Numbered from the stretch's first letter, positions 24,598-33,755 are shown. The stretch: 37,841 nt of DNA from Bacteroidota bacterium (GCA_024642665.1 JAHEAR010000007.1:1-37841), one strand, 5' to 3'. A program made the numbers and translations. Notes: generated by a model from the sequence alone, not told the origin.

Positions 24598-26709
24598 TCA
24601 ATCAAGCAATTCCAAAAATTCCACCTCAGTAAGGATTTGGATCGTTCCGATTTTTCTGGCCTTGTCCAGTTTTGATCCGGCATTCTCCCCGACCACCAGA
24701 ATATCAAGTTTTTTACTCACAGCACTAATGTTTTTTGCGCCGGCATCTTCCGCTTTATTTTGTGCTTCCTTACGCCCCATTTGTGTCAGCGTGCCGGTAA
24801 AAAGAATTGTCTTGCCGGAAAAAACACCATCGGTGATTAATTCTTTTGGTTTGTCCAGTTCAGTTTGATGCAGATTGACTCCGGCAGCTTCCATCTCTTG
24901 AAGCATGTCAATATTCTTTTCAATGGCAAACCATCTACTTGTGTTTTCTGCCACTACCGGACCAATATCCTTGATTGAAATATATTCCTCAATGGACCAA
25001 TTTGTGAGGTCTAAAACATGCGAAATTTTTTCGGCAATCAATTTGGAAGCCCGTTGGCCAAGATGATGTATACTCAGGCTGTGTAGTAATCGGTGAATCG
25101 GATTCGATTTTGCTTTTTCAACAGCACTTCTAATTTTCTCAGCTGATTTTTCACCAAAGCCTTCCAGACCCGCGATTTTATTATAATCCAGACGATAGAT
25201 ATCTGCCATGGTTTTTATCCAACCAAGTTCATAAAACCGAATAATATATTTTTCACCAAAACCATCTATATCCATAGCATCTTTGGAAACATGAAAAATT
25301 AATCGTTGTAAGATTTGTGCTTTGCAGTCCAGATTGGTACACCGCCAGGCTGCTTCATCTTCTTCGCGTACGAGAAGTGTATGACAGGAAGGACAATGCG
25401 TCGGATATTCTACCGCTTGCTCATCACCGGTGCGGAGTTCGGGGAGTGATTTTACGATATACGGGATGACATCTCCGGCTCGCTCGATCAATACCTGATC
25501 TCCAATCCGAAGATCTTTTGATTTGATAAAATCTTCATTATGAAGGGAGATCGATGAAATCGTGACACCGGCTAGTGACACCGGCGCTACCTTAGCCACT
25601 GGGGTGAGTGATCCGATTTTCCCGATCTGATATTCAATGTCCAATAGTTTAGTGGTAGCTTGTTTTGCCTGAAACTTAAAGGCGATGGCCCATCTCGGAT
25701 GGTGGCTTGTGTATCCGCATATATCCTGTAAGTCAAAGTTGTCCACTTTGATCACCATCCCATCGATCTCATAGGGATAATCATCCCGGATCGTGGCCCA
25801 ATGGTTGCATTGCTCAATGACTTCTTCGATACCATAGCAAAGTTTCTTTTCTCCTTTGGATACTTTGAAACCAATATTTCCAAGAAAATCTATGGCATCG
25901 TGATGGGATTTAATGGAGGGCAACATATCATTCCCGTTTTCATCTTCAGCAAATCCCAGTTGAAAGATGAACGCATCGAGTTGCCGACGGGATGTTTCTG
26001 CAGGATCTTTTGTCCGTAAACCACCGGTGGCACTATTCCGGGAATTGGCTAGAAGGGTAAGGCCTTCTTCAGCCCGATACGTATTTATAGCGTTAAACCT
26101 TTCTTTTGAAATCACGGCTTCACCACGAAGCTCAGCACGATAGATTCCTTTTGATAAAAAATCAGCCTCTAAAGGCAGTGATTTTATTGTTCTTGATTGA
26201 GCAGTGATTTCTTCTCCTTCTTCGCCATTTCCTCGGGTGGCTGTTCGAATGAGCTGATTGTTTTCATAAATTATTGCGATACTCCCACCGTCAAATTTCG
26301 GCTCAACTGTGTAAATAATATTATTCCTTTCTGTGAGTTTCTTTACTTGCGTATCAAATTTGATCAGGTCATCGGCATTATATGAATTGTCGAGTGATAG
26401 CATTGGGATAAGATGTTTTACAGAAGCAAAATCACCTGCAAGATCACTGCCGACGCGTTTTGTCGGGGAGTTTGGAGAGGAAGCGTCAGGGTATTTTTTC
26501 TCGATGGCTTCGAGTAATTTATAGAGTAGATCATACTCATAATCACTGACTAAAGGTTCATCCAGCACATAATAACGGTATTCATGAAATCTAACGAGAT
26601 CTTCCAATAGAGGAACATCTTTCGGTGTCAACGTATGCAGGTCAGTATAGGACAAATATTTCTTAGATGTATCGTAGAATGCCTGTTGCTGCTTAGTGGT
26701 GTACCGCAT
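24598..26709 (-). CDS. ligA: NAD-dependent DNA ligase
   Basis: LigA seals nicks in replication and repair, using NAD+. The 703-residue product has the Ia domain (HEYRYYVLDEPLVSDYEYD), the adenylation lysine K138 in VEPKFDGGSI, where most relatives have KIDG, and the OB fold (GSLTPVAKVAPVSLAG). A four-cysteine zinc finger follows (CPSCHTLLV, WRCTNLDCKAQ), then helix-hairpin-helix repeats (KIAGLEGFGEKSAEKI, IKDIGPVVA), and a C-terminal BRCT domain (about 625-703). The N-terminus is about 30 residues longer than in E. coli LigA; the only ATG that keeps domain Ia is at 26709. A TACCTTTA element lies 24 nt upstream. All catalytic regions are intact. Confidence 0.96.
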   Translation of the reverse strand: MRYTTKQQQAFYDTSKKYLSYTDLHTLTPKDVPLLEDLVRFHEYRYYVLDEPLVSDYEYDLLYKLLEAIEKKYPDASSPNSPTKRVGSDLAGDFASVKHLIPMLSLDNSYNADDLIKFDTQVKKLTERNNIIYTVEPKFDGGSIAIIYENNQLIRTATRGNGEEGEEITAQSRTIKSLPLEADFLSKGIYRAELRGEAVISKERFNAINTYRAEEGLTLLANSRNSATGGLRTKDPAETSRRQLDAFIFQLGFAEDENGNDMLPSIKSHHDAIDFLGNIGFKVSKGEKKLCYGIEEVIEQCNHWATIRDDYPYEIDGMVIKVDNFDLQDICGYTSHHPRWAIAFKFQAKQATTKLLDIEYQIGKIGSLTPVAKVAPVSLAGVTISSISLHNEDFIKSKDLRIGDQVLIERAGDVIPYIVKSLPELRTGDEQAVEYPTHCPSCHTLLVREEDEAAWRCTNLDCKAQILQRLIFHVSKDAMDIDGFGEKYIIRFYELGWIKTMADIYRLDYNKIAGLEGFGEKSAEKIRSAVEKAKSNPIHRLLHSLSIHHLGQRASKLIAEKISHVLDLTNWSIEEYISIKDIGPVVAENTSRWFAIEKNIDMLQEMEAAGVNLHQTELDKPKELITDGVFSGKTILFTGTLTQMGRKEAQNKAEDAGAKNISAVSKKLDILVVGENAGSKLDKARKIGTIQILTEVEFLELLD

Positions 26710-26733
26710 AAATCCTGATCGTGGTTTAGGGTA

Positions 26734-26741
26734 TAAAGGTA
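26734..26741 (-). promoter_or_regulatory. Possible ligA promoter, -7 element
   Basis: The minus strand reads TACCTTTA, one base from TAnnTTTG, 24 nt before the ligA ATG. No spaced TTG was found. Confidence 0.4.
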
Positions 26742-26774
26742 CATGGAAATTGAGTGTAGTGCGTTGCGTAATCG

Positions 26775-26782
26775 TACCTTTG
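26775..26782 (+). promoter_or_regulatory. Possible thioesterase promoter, -7 element
   Basis: TACCTTTG is an exact TAnnTTTG match. A TTG lies 22 nt upstream (26750-26752), slightly longer than the usual spacing. The predicted leader is about 60 nt. It lies between the divergent ligA and thioesterase genes. Confidence 0.45.
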
Positions 26783-26847
26783 ATGCGTTTGTTCAGAAAG
26801 TTTTATTTTTTAGCCGGTAACTATTTTATAATCTATGCACTGATCGT

Positions 26848-27339
26848 ATGAAGGATATTGACTCTATTATTGCACAGCCATTAAGCAGTCGTGCCATAAT
26901 CCGTTTTCAGGATTGTGATCCTTACGGACACCTCAATAATGGGCGCTATTTGGATTACTTTATGAATGCCCGGGAAGATCAGGTGCTTGGAGCCTATGAT
27001 TTTGATATTTATCATTACAGCAGGACTTCCGGTTTTGGTTGGGTAGTAGCACAAAATCATATCGCCTACCTCAAACCTGCATTATTGATGGAGGAAGTAA
27101 ACATTCAGAGTCAATTGCTTGTCTCAAAGCCAAAGTTTATTCAATTGGAAATGCGGATGTTTGATCAAAAGGACCGACTAAAGTCTTTGCTTTGGGCTCA
27201 ATTTGTTCATGTCGATATCCGACAAGCGAAAAGCGTTCCGCATAGTGAAGAACTGCAAAAAATATTTGATAAGGTGTGTATACCCGTGGAGGAGAAGGAT
27301 TTTAATGAAAGGCTTGCTAAGCTAAACGCTATGGGTTAA
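26848..27339 (+). CDS. Hotdog-fold acyl-CoA thioesterase (4HBT family)
   Basis: The 163-residue protein belongs to the 4-hydroxybenzoyl-CoA thioesterase/YbgC group, which hydrolyses acyl-CoA or acyl-ACP thioesters in the cytosol. The signature is RFQDCDPYGHLNNGRYLDYF (19-38), with the catalytic aspartate D24 and the GH-x-N-N segment. VVAQNHIAYLKPALLMEEV follows in the usual hotdog strand. The length is normal for a single-domain enzyme. The acyltransferase on the other strand converges 96 nt away, so a link to lipid metabolism is possible but not shown. The substrate is unknown. Confidence 0.85.
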   Translation: MKDIDSIIAQPLSSRAIIRFQDCDPYGHLNNGRYLDYFMNAREDQVLGAYDFDIYHYSRTSGFGWVVAQNHIAYLKPALLMEEVNIQSQLLVSKPKFIQLEMRMFDQKDRLKSLLWAQFVHVDIRQAKSVPHSEELQKIFDKVCIPVEEKDFNERLAKLNAMG

Positions 27340-27435
27340 GTATTCTTAATTAGATATTTATCTGTTTGTCAGGGTTAGATAGTTATCCTGATAATGAATT
27401 ATTTTTTCGTAATTCTTAATTTTTTCCACTCACGG

Positions 27436-28002
27436 TCACCACTCACCACTCACTCTGCTTCCTGTAATACTATTTTCCGGGACAGCTCCTTTCACATCCC
27501 TGAAAATAGTCCAAAGCATGTCCAGATCCTTTTCTGCATCTTCCGTTGGAACAAATGGCTTCATAAAGTGTACCGTCTTGTGTTCAAAGTCAAATAAACA
27601 GGGAATAATGGGAACATTCGCTGCTTTGGCCATGTAGTAAAAACCACTTTTAAAGTTGCTGACTTTTTTCCTTGTGCCTTCAATCGCCAGGGCGATAGCA
27701 AAAGTCTCATTTTCAGCAAAATGCCGGGCGACCTCCTGCACAAGGCCCGAACTCTGTTTGCGATCAACAGGTTTGCCTCCTGTCCATTTAAAAAGAAATC
27801 CAAACGGACTATCAAAAAGCTCTTTTTTCCCTAAATAATAAATACGTCGGTCCATCGCCGATCGTATCAACAATCCTATAGGAAAATCCTTCCAGCTTGT
27901 ATGGGGTGCTACAGCAACGATATACTGCTTTAGGCCCGGCGGGATGTCTATAATTAGATGCCAGCCAATTAGTTTTAGCAGGAGCCTCGCAACGATTTTC
28001 AT
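27436..28002 (-). CDS. PlsC-like 1-acyl-glycerol-3-phosphate acyltransferase family protein
   Basis: The 188-residue protein has the acyltransferase motif I H34-T-S-W-K-D39 (H-x4-D), motif II-like GGKPVDR (75-81), and motif III EGTR (108-111) in LAIEGTRKKVSNFKSGFYYMA. The next conserved strand is PIIPCLFDF. It lacks a strong membrane segment apart from a moderately hydrophobic N-terminus, and it is shorter than PlsC (about 245), as in the small lysophospholipid-acyltransferase-like proteins of Bacteroidota. The exact acceptor is unknown. The last codons run through a CACCACTCAC-type microrepeat (27437-27458), so the extreme C-terminus may be variable. The -7 element is 4 nt before the ATG. 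Confidence 0.82.
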   Translation of the reverse strand: MKIVARLLLKLIGWHLIIDIPPGLKQYIVAVAPHTSWKDFPIGLLIRSAMDRRIYYLGKKELFDSPFGFLFKWTGGKPVDRKQSSGLVQEVARHFAENETFAIALAIEGTRKKVSNFKSGFYYMAKAANVPIIPCLFDFEHKTVHFMKPFVPTEDAEKDLDMLWTIFRDVKGAVPENSITGSRVSGEW

Positions 28003-28006
28003 TAGC

Positions 28007-28014
28007 TAAAGATA
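28007..28014 (-). promoter_or_regulatory. -7 element abutting the acyltransferase gene
   Basis: The minus strand reads TATCTTTA, then GCTA, then the ATG at 28002. A transcript starting 3-4 nt after the element would be leaderless. No TTG is seen at the -33 spacing. Confidence 0.5.
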
Positions 28015-28697
28015 TGCTCTGTCAGCCTTAGTAGTATTTTAAAAAGTTATATTCTGAGGAAGGAAGCCCAGGGGCACAAAGTATTTGCAGGAATATCCTT
28101 TTGTGAATCATTATTTCTTTTCATGGATACCTGCAACAGAAATATCACAACAGGGTATTTAATGCAAGTAACATTTTATTTTATGGGACTTTACAAGAGC
28201 TGTAAAAACTCTTCCTCCTCGAATAAGCAGATGTTTGAACTATAAAGAATAACAGTGCAGAATAATGAAGAATCCAGACGTGCAAACAGACCGTTTTTTT
28301 TAATTTGATTTTTGAAATTGTCCGCCCCAAAATCATCCAATCTGTTTTACTCCATGCATGTTTTTTGTATTACCAAATTGGAAAAAACCTATTTTTTTTT
28401 TAGTTAACGCCTTCCTTTTTTCTTGAAAATGAATTTTTTTTTATTTTTTTTCAGGGAGCTATAAGTTCAAGTGTAGATACATACTATTGTGTATTAGAGG
28501 GATTTATCTATAATGCAAAATTTAGGTATGAAAAGGCACATTCATAAGGGGCTATGAATGTGAATATTACAGATGCATTCGGTCTTCATGTATGCATGTC
28601 GTAAAAGCATACAATTGTCAATGGTTATCGTATGTTTGAGACCGTTTTGGTTATATTTACTGAAACGAATTTTATAATCCCGTACAGTTTAAATTGA
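28015..28697. other. Long non-coding gap with inverted repeats and T-tracts
   Basis: No protein gene is supported. Inverted repeats: TTGCAGG-AA-TATCC (28085-28098) pairs with GGATA-CCTGCAA (28125-28136), a 12-bp stem with a 2-nt bulge and a 26-nt loop. TTTACA-AGAGC-TGTAAA lies at 28190-28206. CACATTCATA-AGGGGC-TATGAATGTG (28537-28562) is a perfect 10-bp stem. TGTATGC and GCATACA (28589-28613) form a 7-bp stem with an 11-nt loop. Runs of 6-10 T occur at about 28390-28450. The segment could hold a small RNA or a long regulated leader for the TPR gene; neither is proven. Confidence 0.45.
28631..28638 (+). promoter_or_regulatory. Possible promoter of the TPR gene, -7 element
   Basis: TATGTTTG matches TAnnTTTG exactly, about 59 nt before the ATG at 28698. 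No TTG is present at normal spacing, and a second similar word, TATATTTA, lies at 28652-28659. Confidence 0.4.
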
Positions 28698-30107
28698 ATG
28701 GAGTACAGAACGAAACCCAACCTGTCTCTTCCCGAGTTTGTATCCGAGTTTGAGAATATGATACTTCACGGGAATACCTCCCACTGGGACGAGAAGGACT
28801 ATCTTACCCTCATCCAATATTACATCTCAGAATCCCTCACTGAGAAAGCGATGGAAGCACTCGACTATGCGTTGCAGTTTTCCAGCCATCATGCAGAATT
28901 CTATGTAATAAAAATCAGACTCCTGATGCAGGAAGAAGATTTTAAGGATGCCAAGGAAACACTCAGTATTGCCCTTAACTTATATCCTCATCACCCTGAA
29001 CTTCAGTTAATGAAGATCAAGGTGACCGCTCAGTTGGGTGATTATGACGAAGCCTTTACCCTGGTCGATCATTGCAGCGACCAGATGACTCTCAACTCAT
29101 GCGTAGATATCTACCTCGCCGAGGCCTATATCTATGAATGCATGCGCAACTATAATGAGATGTATAACAAACTCAGAGATGTGCTGACCATTGATCCTAA
29201 AAATGAGGAAGCCTTGGAGCATATCTGGTTGTGCATTGAATGGTCCCGCCTGTATAAGGAAAGCATTGAGTTTCATAACGGTCTGCTAGATCAGGACGCC
29301 TATAATTATCTGGCCTGGTATAATCTGGGACATGCCTATAGTTGCGAAGGCGATTACAAAAATGCCATTCGCTCGCTCGAGTATAGCTTTATTGTCAATC
29401 CGGCTTTTGAAAATGGATATCTGGACTGTGCTGAATTGTGCAGTCAGGAAAAGGACTATAAAAAAGCGCTTGGCATCTATCAGGAACTGCTGCAGCGTTT
29501 TGGTCACCAGCAGGATTATCTTGTTCCGGCAGCTGAGTGCATGCTGAAACTAAGAAAGTATGCGATGGCCAAAGAATGTCTGATTGAAGCGCTGAAATTG
29601 GATCAGTACATCGATGATGTATACTACCTGTTAGGCATCTGCTATGCACGGGAAGGTTTATATGCCAATGCGATCAGTTCATTGATAAAGGCAATCCGCC
29701 TGGATGACCGACGTGAAGAATATTATGCCGAACTGGCCTATTGCTACGAGAAGACCAAGCAGTATGGAAAAGCTGATTTCTACTATCACAAAGCTACTGA
29801 AGCAGGTCCCGAAGAAGAAACCTACTGGTTGGCTCACGTTAAGTTTTTGATGCGGCGAAATAAGCTGACCAAAGCACTCGATGTGCTGGAGGAAGCCGAT
29901 GAGCACACAGTGGGTGCGAGACTGTCTTATTGTAAGGCAGCATGCCTGTATCGAAAAGGAAAAAAGAAGGAAGCTATCGAATGTCTTGATGAAATACTCC
30001 CGGAGGATTTTAATTCACATAAATTGTTCTTTAAGATGGCCCCAAAAGGCAAAACGGATAAGAACATCCTTTCGATGATCCGATATTATTCTCTGGAGGA
30101 TATGTAA
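28698..30107 (+). CDS. Tetratricopeptide repeat protein
   Basis: The 469-residue protein has no signal peptide or membrane segment and is almost wholly helical TPR repeats. Clear units include YLAWYNLGHAYSCEGDYKNA, YYLLGICYAREGLYANAISS and YYAELAYCYEKTKQYGKADF, each with the W/Y-x-x-L-G/A-x-x-Y pattern and a following A at helix B. At least ten repeats are visible from about residue 45 to 445. It should be a cytosolic scaffold; the partner is unknown. It stands alone, with a 695-nt non-coding region before it and a strong terminator after it. Similar TPR proteins are common in Bacteroidota, but I cannot assign a function. Confidence 0.8.
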   Translation: MEYRTKPNLSLPEFVSEFENMILHGNTSHWDEKDYLTLIQYYISESLTEKAMEALDYALQFSSHHAEFYVIKIRLLMQEEDFKDAKETLSIALNLYPHHPELQLMKIKVTAQLGDYDEAFTLVDHCSDQMTLNSCVDIYLAEAYIYECMRNYNEMYNKLRDVLTIDPKNEEALEHIWLCIEWSRLYKESIEFHNGLLDQDAYNYLAWYNLGHAYSCEGDYKNAIRSLEYSFIVNPAFENGYLDCAELCSQEKDYKKALGIYQELLQRFGHQQDYLVPAAECMLKLRKYAMAKECLIEALKLDQYIDDVYYLLGICYAREGLYANAISSLIKAIRLDDRREEYYAELAYCYEKTKQYGKADFYYHKATEAGPEEETYWLAHVKFLMRRNKLTKALDVLEEADEHTVGARLSYCKAACLYRKGKKKEAIECLDEILPEDFNSHKLFFKMAPKGKTDKNILSMIRYYSLEDM

Positions 30108-30127
30108 TCGCATAACCTTTTTTTAAA

Positions 30128-30164
30128 AATAAATGCCCCATAGGATGACTACGGGGCATTTATT
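30128..30164 (+). terminator. Terminator after the TPR gene
   Basis: AATAAATGCCCC (30128-30139) pairs with GGGGCATTTATT (30153-30164) in a 12-bp stem with a 13-nt loop. AT-rich flanks on both sides could also end dsbD transcription on the minus strand, whose stop is 35 nt away. Confidence 0.8.
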
Positions 30165-30198
30165 ATTTGCCGACTAAATATTTCAGTGCAATATCATT

Positions 30199-32850
30199 TC
30201 AATCGGCGCTTCCAACTGAAGGACCACCCAACTGTTTGAAAGCATTTAATCCACATTCAAGGAAAGATTCATAAGCCTCCACATCGGGGTCATACCCTCG
30301 TGGTGCTGTCAGCACGGTTTCATCAGGGCTCATCAACACATACAAGGGTTGTGAATTTTGCTCAAAGTTGACTACTTGAAAGTCTGTCCATTTTTGCCCC
30401 ACTGTGCGGATACGCTCATTGGTGACAGCGGAACGAAGCACAGGATCTAAAGCATTTTTATCATCCACATATAAAGAGATAAGGACAAAATCTTCATTTA
30501 TTTTATTGCGTATAGCATCCACGGACCATATATGTTCTTCTGTCTTACGACAGTTGACACATCCATATCCGGTAAAATCCAAAAGGATTGGTTTTTTCTT
30601 TTCTTTGGCATAGGCAAGCCCTTCATAGTAATCGTGAAAGCAATCAAAATTATTGGCGCATTTCGATAAAGACACATATTTTCCTTCGAACTCCTGATCT
30701 ACTTCACCCAGTGGCTTGAAAAAATTGTAATGCGCCGGCGGAGCCAGACCACTCATCAACCCGAGAGAATTATAGGTACCTGTCTTTTCGCTTCCAAATA
30801 ATCCTGTAGCAAGGTATACGCCTACAATGACAAAGAATACAGCAATGATCCCGGTGACCGGTGTGATTTTTCGATTCGGACGGTCATGAGGAAAATTAAT
30901 CAGGCCAAACATATAGACTGCCATGGCCAGTGCGATGATCACCCAAAATCCCATAAATAATTCATATCGCAAAAAGCCCCAATGAGCCGTCATATCCGCA
31001 ATAGATAAAAACTTTAAGGCCAATGCCAATTCAGCAAATCCCAACATGACCTTAACACTATTCATCCAGCCCCCGGACTTAGGAAGAGAGTTGAGCCACG
31101 CAGGGAAGGCAGCGAAAAGACTAAATGGAATAGCCAGCGCTAAAGAAAATCCCCCCATGACTACCAAGGGGCCTAGAAAGCCTTCAGAGGAAGCCTCTAC
31201 CAAGGCAGTTCCGATCAATGGGCCTGTGCAGGAAAAAGAAACAATGGCCAGGGTAGCGGCCATAAAAAAGATCCCAATCATACCGCCTTTGTCCGCCATG
31301 GCATCACTCTTATTACTCCAACTGCTTGGCAAAGTGATTTCATAAAAGCCGAAGAAGGAGAAAGCAAATAAGACGAAAATGACGAAGAATATTGTATTGG
31401 CAATTGGATTGGTAGAGAGTTCATTAAGTGAGCCCGCTCCAAAAATAATTGTAATTAATAGCCCAAGAACAACATAAAGCGCGATGATCGAAGCGCCATA
31501 CCACAGCCCGTTTTCCCAGCCTTTGCGTTTGGTGTCTTTTGTAAAGAAACTAACCGTCAACGGGATCATGGGAAAAACACAAGGTGTCAATAGGGCTATA
31601 AATCCATTGATCATTCCAAATATGAACATCCACAAAAGATTTCCCGATTCTTTTTCGGGTGTTTCACCACAATCACTGGCAGGTGATTCGTAGGACGAAA
31701 TCAATTGTTGATTGCGTTGATCCACCAATCCATTTTCATCAATAGTCAATCCAATTTGTGCGTCTGCCTCTTCCACCATTTTTCCGGTGGCCAGATCAAT
31801 GTTGATATCGATAAATTCCGGAGCAAGGCATCTCGATTGATTGCATAACATAAATTCCAGAGACCCTACAATAACTTGTGGCTTTACAGCTTTGATGATT
31901 TGTGTCAATTTGAGATCATGCTTGAATTTTGTCACATCCATGTCAAAATAAACATCATGACCATCCTCACGATGACTACTTTCCACCGTGATATCTCCTT
32001 CCAACGAATAATATTCTCCCGGGGTAATCGAATAGGAAGTGGGTACCGGACCATCCTGAACATATTCCCCTATGCCATAGGTATGCCATCCCTCTTCGAT
32101 GACCGCTTTAGCAATAATTGCATATCGGTCATCACCTAGCTTTTCGGCATAAAATGTCCATTTGGCAGGATGGAGTATCCCCGGCGTTTCGTTTGCTCCA
32201 GATGGTTCCTCAATACCTTTTACAGAAATATTGGAAAAACCGGATGATGATTCAGTCTTAGCTTCTTCGGATGGTTCTTCAGTTATCTTTTTTTTTTCGG
32301 CAGGAGATTTACTTCCGGTCTGATCTTTTGAAGCGGGTGTCTCGGTTTTGGCAGACGCAGTCTTTTCTACTTTGGCCGGAGCAGCATCGCCACTGGATCC
32401 TCCTGTGGCCATCAGCTCAAATTCAATATCGGTCGGAGGTAGGCAACGCTCATCATTGCAAGTCATAAAATTGACATAGCCTGTGATCGGTTTGGAAGGA
32501 TCCGTCACCTCTATTTTTTGTTCAATCGAGAAGTACTTTTGAAATTTTATGACTTGCATTTCAAAGACCTTGTCAAAGATCTTTTTAGCATTATCAGATT
32601 CTTTGTTGTTGCCAATCAGTTTGTAGTTGCTTCCGGGATCAAAATTGACCGTGGTCGCGATGGGTCCATCTTCATTCTCAAGATGCTGAGAGTACACCCA
32701 CCATCCCGGATCAATGGTTGCTTTTGCCAAAAAAGTATAATGACCATCACCCGAAGGCTTTAGGGTGATATCCCATTTGACTGGATTATATATTTGGCTA
32801 CTCAGGGAAAAGGTCGCCAGAAAGGATAGTAGGAGGAATAAAACACGCAT
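30199..32850 (-). CDS. dsbD: Thiol:disulfide interchange protein DsbD with two N-terminal alpha modules
   Basis: DsbD passes electrons from cytosolic thioredoxin to periplasmic thiol proteins. I take the ATG at 32850 (MRVLFLLLSFLATFSLSSQ, a clear signal peptide); an upstream ATG would add 29 residues that spoil the signal. The 883-residue product then has an alpha-type domain (about 20-148, C131/C136), a Lys/Glu/Ser/Thr-rich linker (about 150-225), a second alpha-type domain (about 226-355, C336/C341), eight membrane segments (about 405-685) with C424 in LLTPCVFPMIP and C541 in SFSCTGPLIG, and a thioredoxin-like domain with C764-V-N-C767. All four Cys pairs are complete. E. coli DsbD has a single alpha domain and 565 residues, so the duplication is the odd feature. 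purQ lies upstream in the same direction, 206 nt away. Confidence 0.92.
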   Translation of the reverse strand: MRVLFLLLSFLATFSLSSQIYNPVKWDITLKPSGDGHYTFLAKATIDPGWWVYSQHLENEDGPIATTVNFDPGSNYKLIGNNKESDNAKKIFDKVFEMQVIKFQKYFSIEQKIEVTDPSKPITGYVNFMTCNDERCLPPTDIEFELMATGGSSGDAAPAKVEKTASAKTETPASKDQTGSKSPAEKKKITEEPSEEAKTESSSGFSNISVKGIEEPSGANETPGILHPAKWTFYAEKLGDDRYAIIAKAVIEEGWHTYGIGEYVQDGPVPTSYSITPGEYYSLEGDITVESSHREDGHDVYFDMDVTKFKHDLKLTQIIKAVKPQVIVGSLEFMLCNQSRCLAPEFIDINIDLATGKMVEEADAQIGLTIDENGLVDQRNQQLISSYESPASDCGETPEKESGNLLWMFIFGMINGFIALLTPCVFPMIPLTVSFFTKDTKRKGWENGLWYGASIIALYVVLGLLITIIFGAGSLNELSTNPIANTIFFVIFVLFAFSFFGFYEITLPSSWSNKSDAMADKGGMIGIFFMAATLAIVSFSCTGPLIGTALVEASSEGFLGPLVVMGGFSLALAIPFSLFAAFPAWLNSLPKSGGWMNSVKVMLGFAELALALKFLSIADMTAHWGFLRYELFMGFWVIIALAMAVYMFGLINFPHDRPNRKITPVTGIIAVFFVIVGVYLATGLFGSEKTGTYNSLGLMSGLAPPAHYNFFKPLGEVDQEFEGKYVSLSKCANNFDCFHDYYEGLAYAKEKKKPILLDFTGYGCVNCRKTEEHIWSVDAIRNKINEDFVLISLYVDDKNALDPVLRSAVTNERIRTVGQKWTDFQVVNFEQNSQPLYVLMSPDETVLTAPRGYDPDVEAYESFLECGLNAFKQLGGPSVGSAD

Positions 32851-32934
32851 AAAATTGATTTTCAAAATGCTACACAAGTAAAGACTTAAAACGCAATATT
32901 TTAAATAGAGACGTGTGTCGTTGCGTAAAGAGTA

Positions 32935-32942
32935 CAAAAATA
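32935..32942 (-). promoter_or_regulatory. Possible dsbD promoter, -7 element
   Basis: The minus strand reads TATTTTTG, an exact TAnnTTTG match, about 84 nt before the chosen dsbD ATG. It lies almost on the alternative upstream ATG at 32937, which argues for the inner start. Confidence 0.45.
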
Positions 32943-33056
32943 GTGTTTAAAGGTTTTATGTAGTTGAAGTTTAATAAATCCTTAACGGACATAGGATCAG
33001 CTAGCTATAAAGCTCATTTTTTAATGAAATTGATTGAATTTCTGATGAAAAGTGGA

Positions 33057-33755
33057 TTATGTGGCCTGCAATTCACCTTTATAAAGTGATTGAAACAGGG
33101 CCAAACCATCTGTGTTGCCTAATATGGCCTCTGAAGCTCTTTCAGGGTGCGGCATCATACCAAAGACATTTCTCTCTTTATTGCATATACCGGCAATGTT
33201 ATCCGTAGAGCCATTTTCACTGAAGAGGGCTCCCTCAGGCGTGCTATATCGGAACAAAACCTGATCATTTTTCTGTAACACAGCCAATCCGCCCTCATTG
33301 GTGACATATCGACCCTCTGCATGAGCAATCGGCATTTTTATGATCTGCCCTTTCTGGTAGCCACTGGTCACTAAAGAATCAGTAGTTTCTACGCGAAGGC
33401 ATACGTTTTTTGATATGAATTTGTGATGCTCGTTTCGCACCAGTGCACCAGGCAATAATCCTGATTCACATAGGATCTGGAAGCCATTGCAGATACCAAT
33501 TACTTTGCCTCCCTGATTGGCAAATGATATGACTGCCTGCATGATTGGCGAGTAACGGGCTATGGCACCTGCGCGTAAATAATCGCCATAAGAAAAACCG
33601 CCGGGCAGAACGATACAGTCTTCCGGCGTATACCCTTCAAACTGGGTATCCTTATGCCATAATTTCTCAACTTCCGCACCCAATACTGAGCCCAGGACAT
33701 GAATCATGTCATCATCACAGTTCGATCCGGGAAAAACTACTACACCAAATTTCAT
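33057..33755 (-). CDS. purQ: Phosphoribosylformylglycinamidine synthase subunit PurQ
   Basis: PurQ is the glutaminase subunit of FGAM synthase in de novo purine synthesis; it supplies ammonia to PurL. The 232-residue product opens MKFGVVVFPGSNCDDD and has the nucleophile C89 in GICNGFQIL and the His/Glu of the triad, H203 and E205, in MMPHPERA. LPGGFSYGDYLRAGAIA also matches. The length is usual for a stand-alone PurQ, which implies that a separate PurL and PurS exist elsewhere. A TACCTTTG element (33780-33787) lies 24 nt upstream. Confidence 0.95.
   Translation of the reverse strand: MKFGVVVFPGSNCDDDMIHVLGSVLGAEVEKLWHKDTQFEGYTPEDCIVLPGGFSYGDYLRAGAIARYSPIMQAVISFANQGGKVIGICNGFQILCESGLLPGALVRNEHHKFISKNVCLRVETTDSLVTSGYQKGQIIKMPIAHAEGRYVTNEGGLAVLQKNDQVLFRYSTPEGALFSENGSTDNIAGICNKERNVFGMMPHPERASEAILGNTDGLALFQSLYKGELQAT

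Noticed and set aside
18313-26709. A DNA uptake and repair island (dprA, uvrB, ligA)
   Set aside because: The genes are on different strands with unrelated genes between them and separate promoters; housekeeping genes near each other by chance explain this.
27369-27391. TCAGG/CCTGA hairpin between the thioesterase and acyltransferase genes as a terminator
   Set aside because: The stem is 5 bp with a 13-nt loop and the T-run lies 10 nt further on; too weak to call.
27437-27458. Minisatellite in the acyltransferase 3' end
   Set aside because: Only two copies of CACCACT are present; it is a microrepeat too short to treat as an element.
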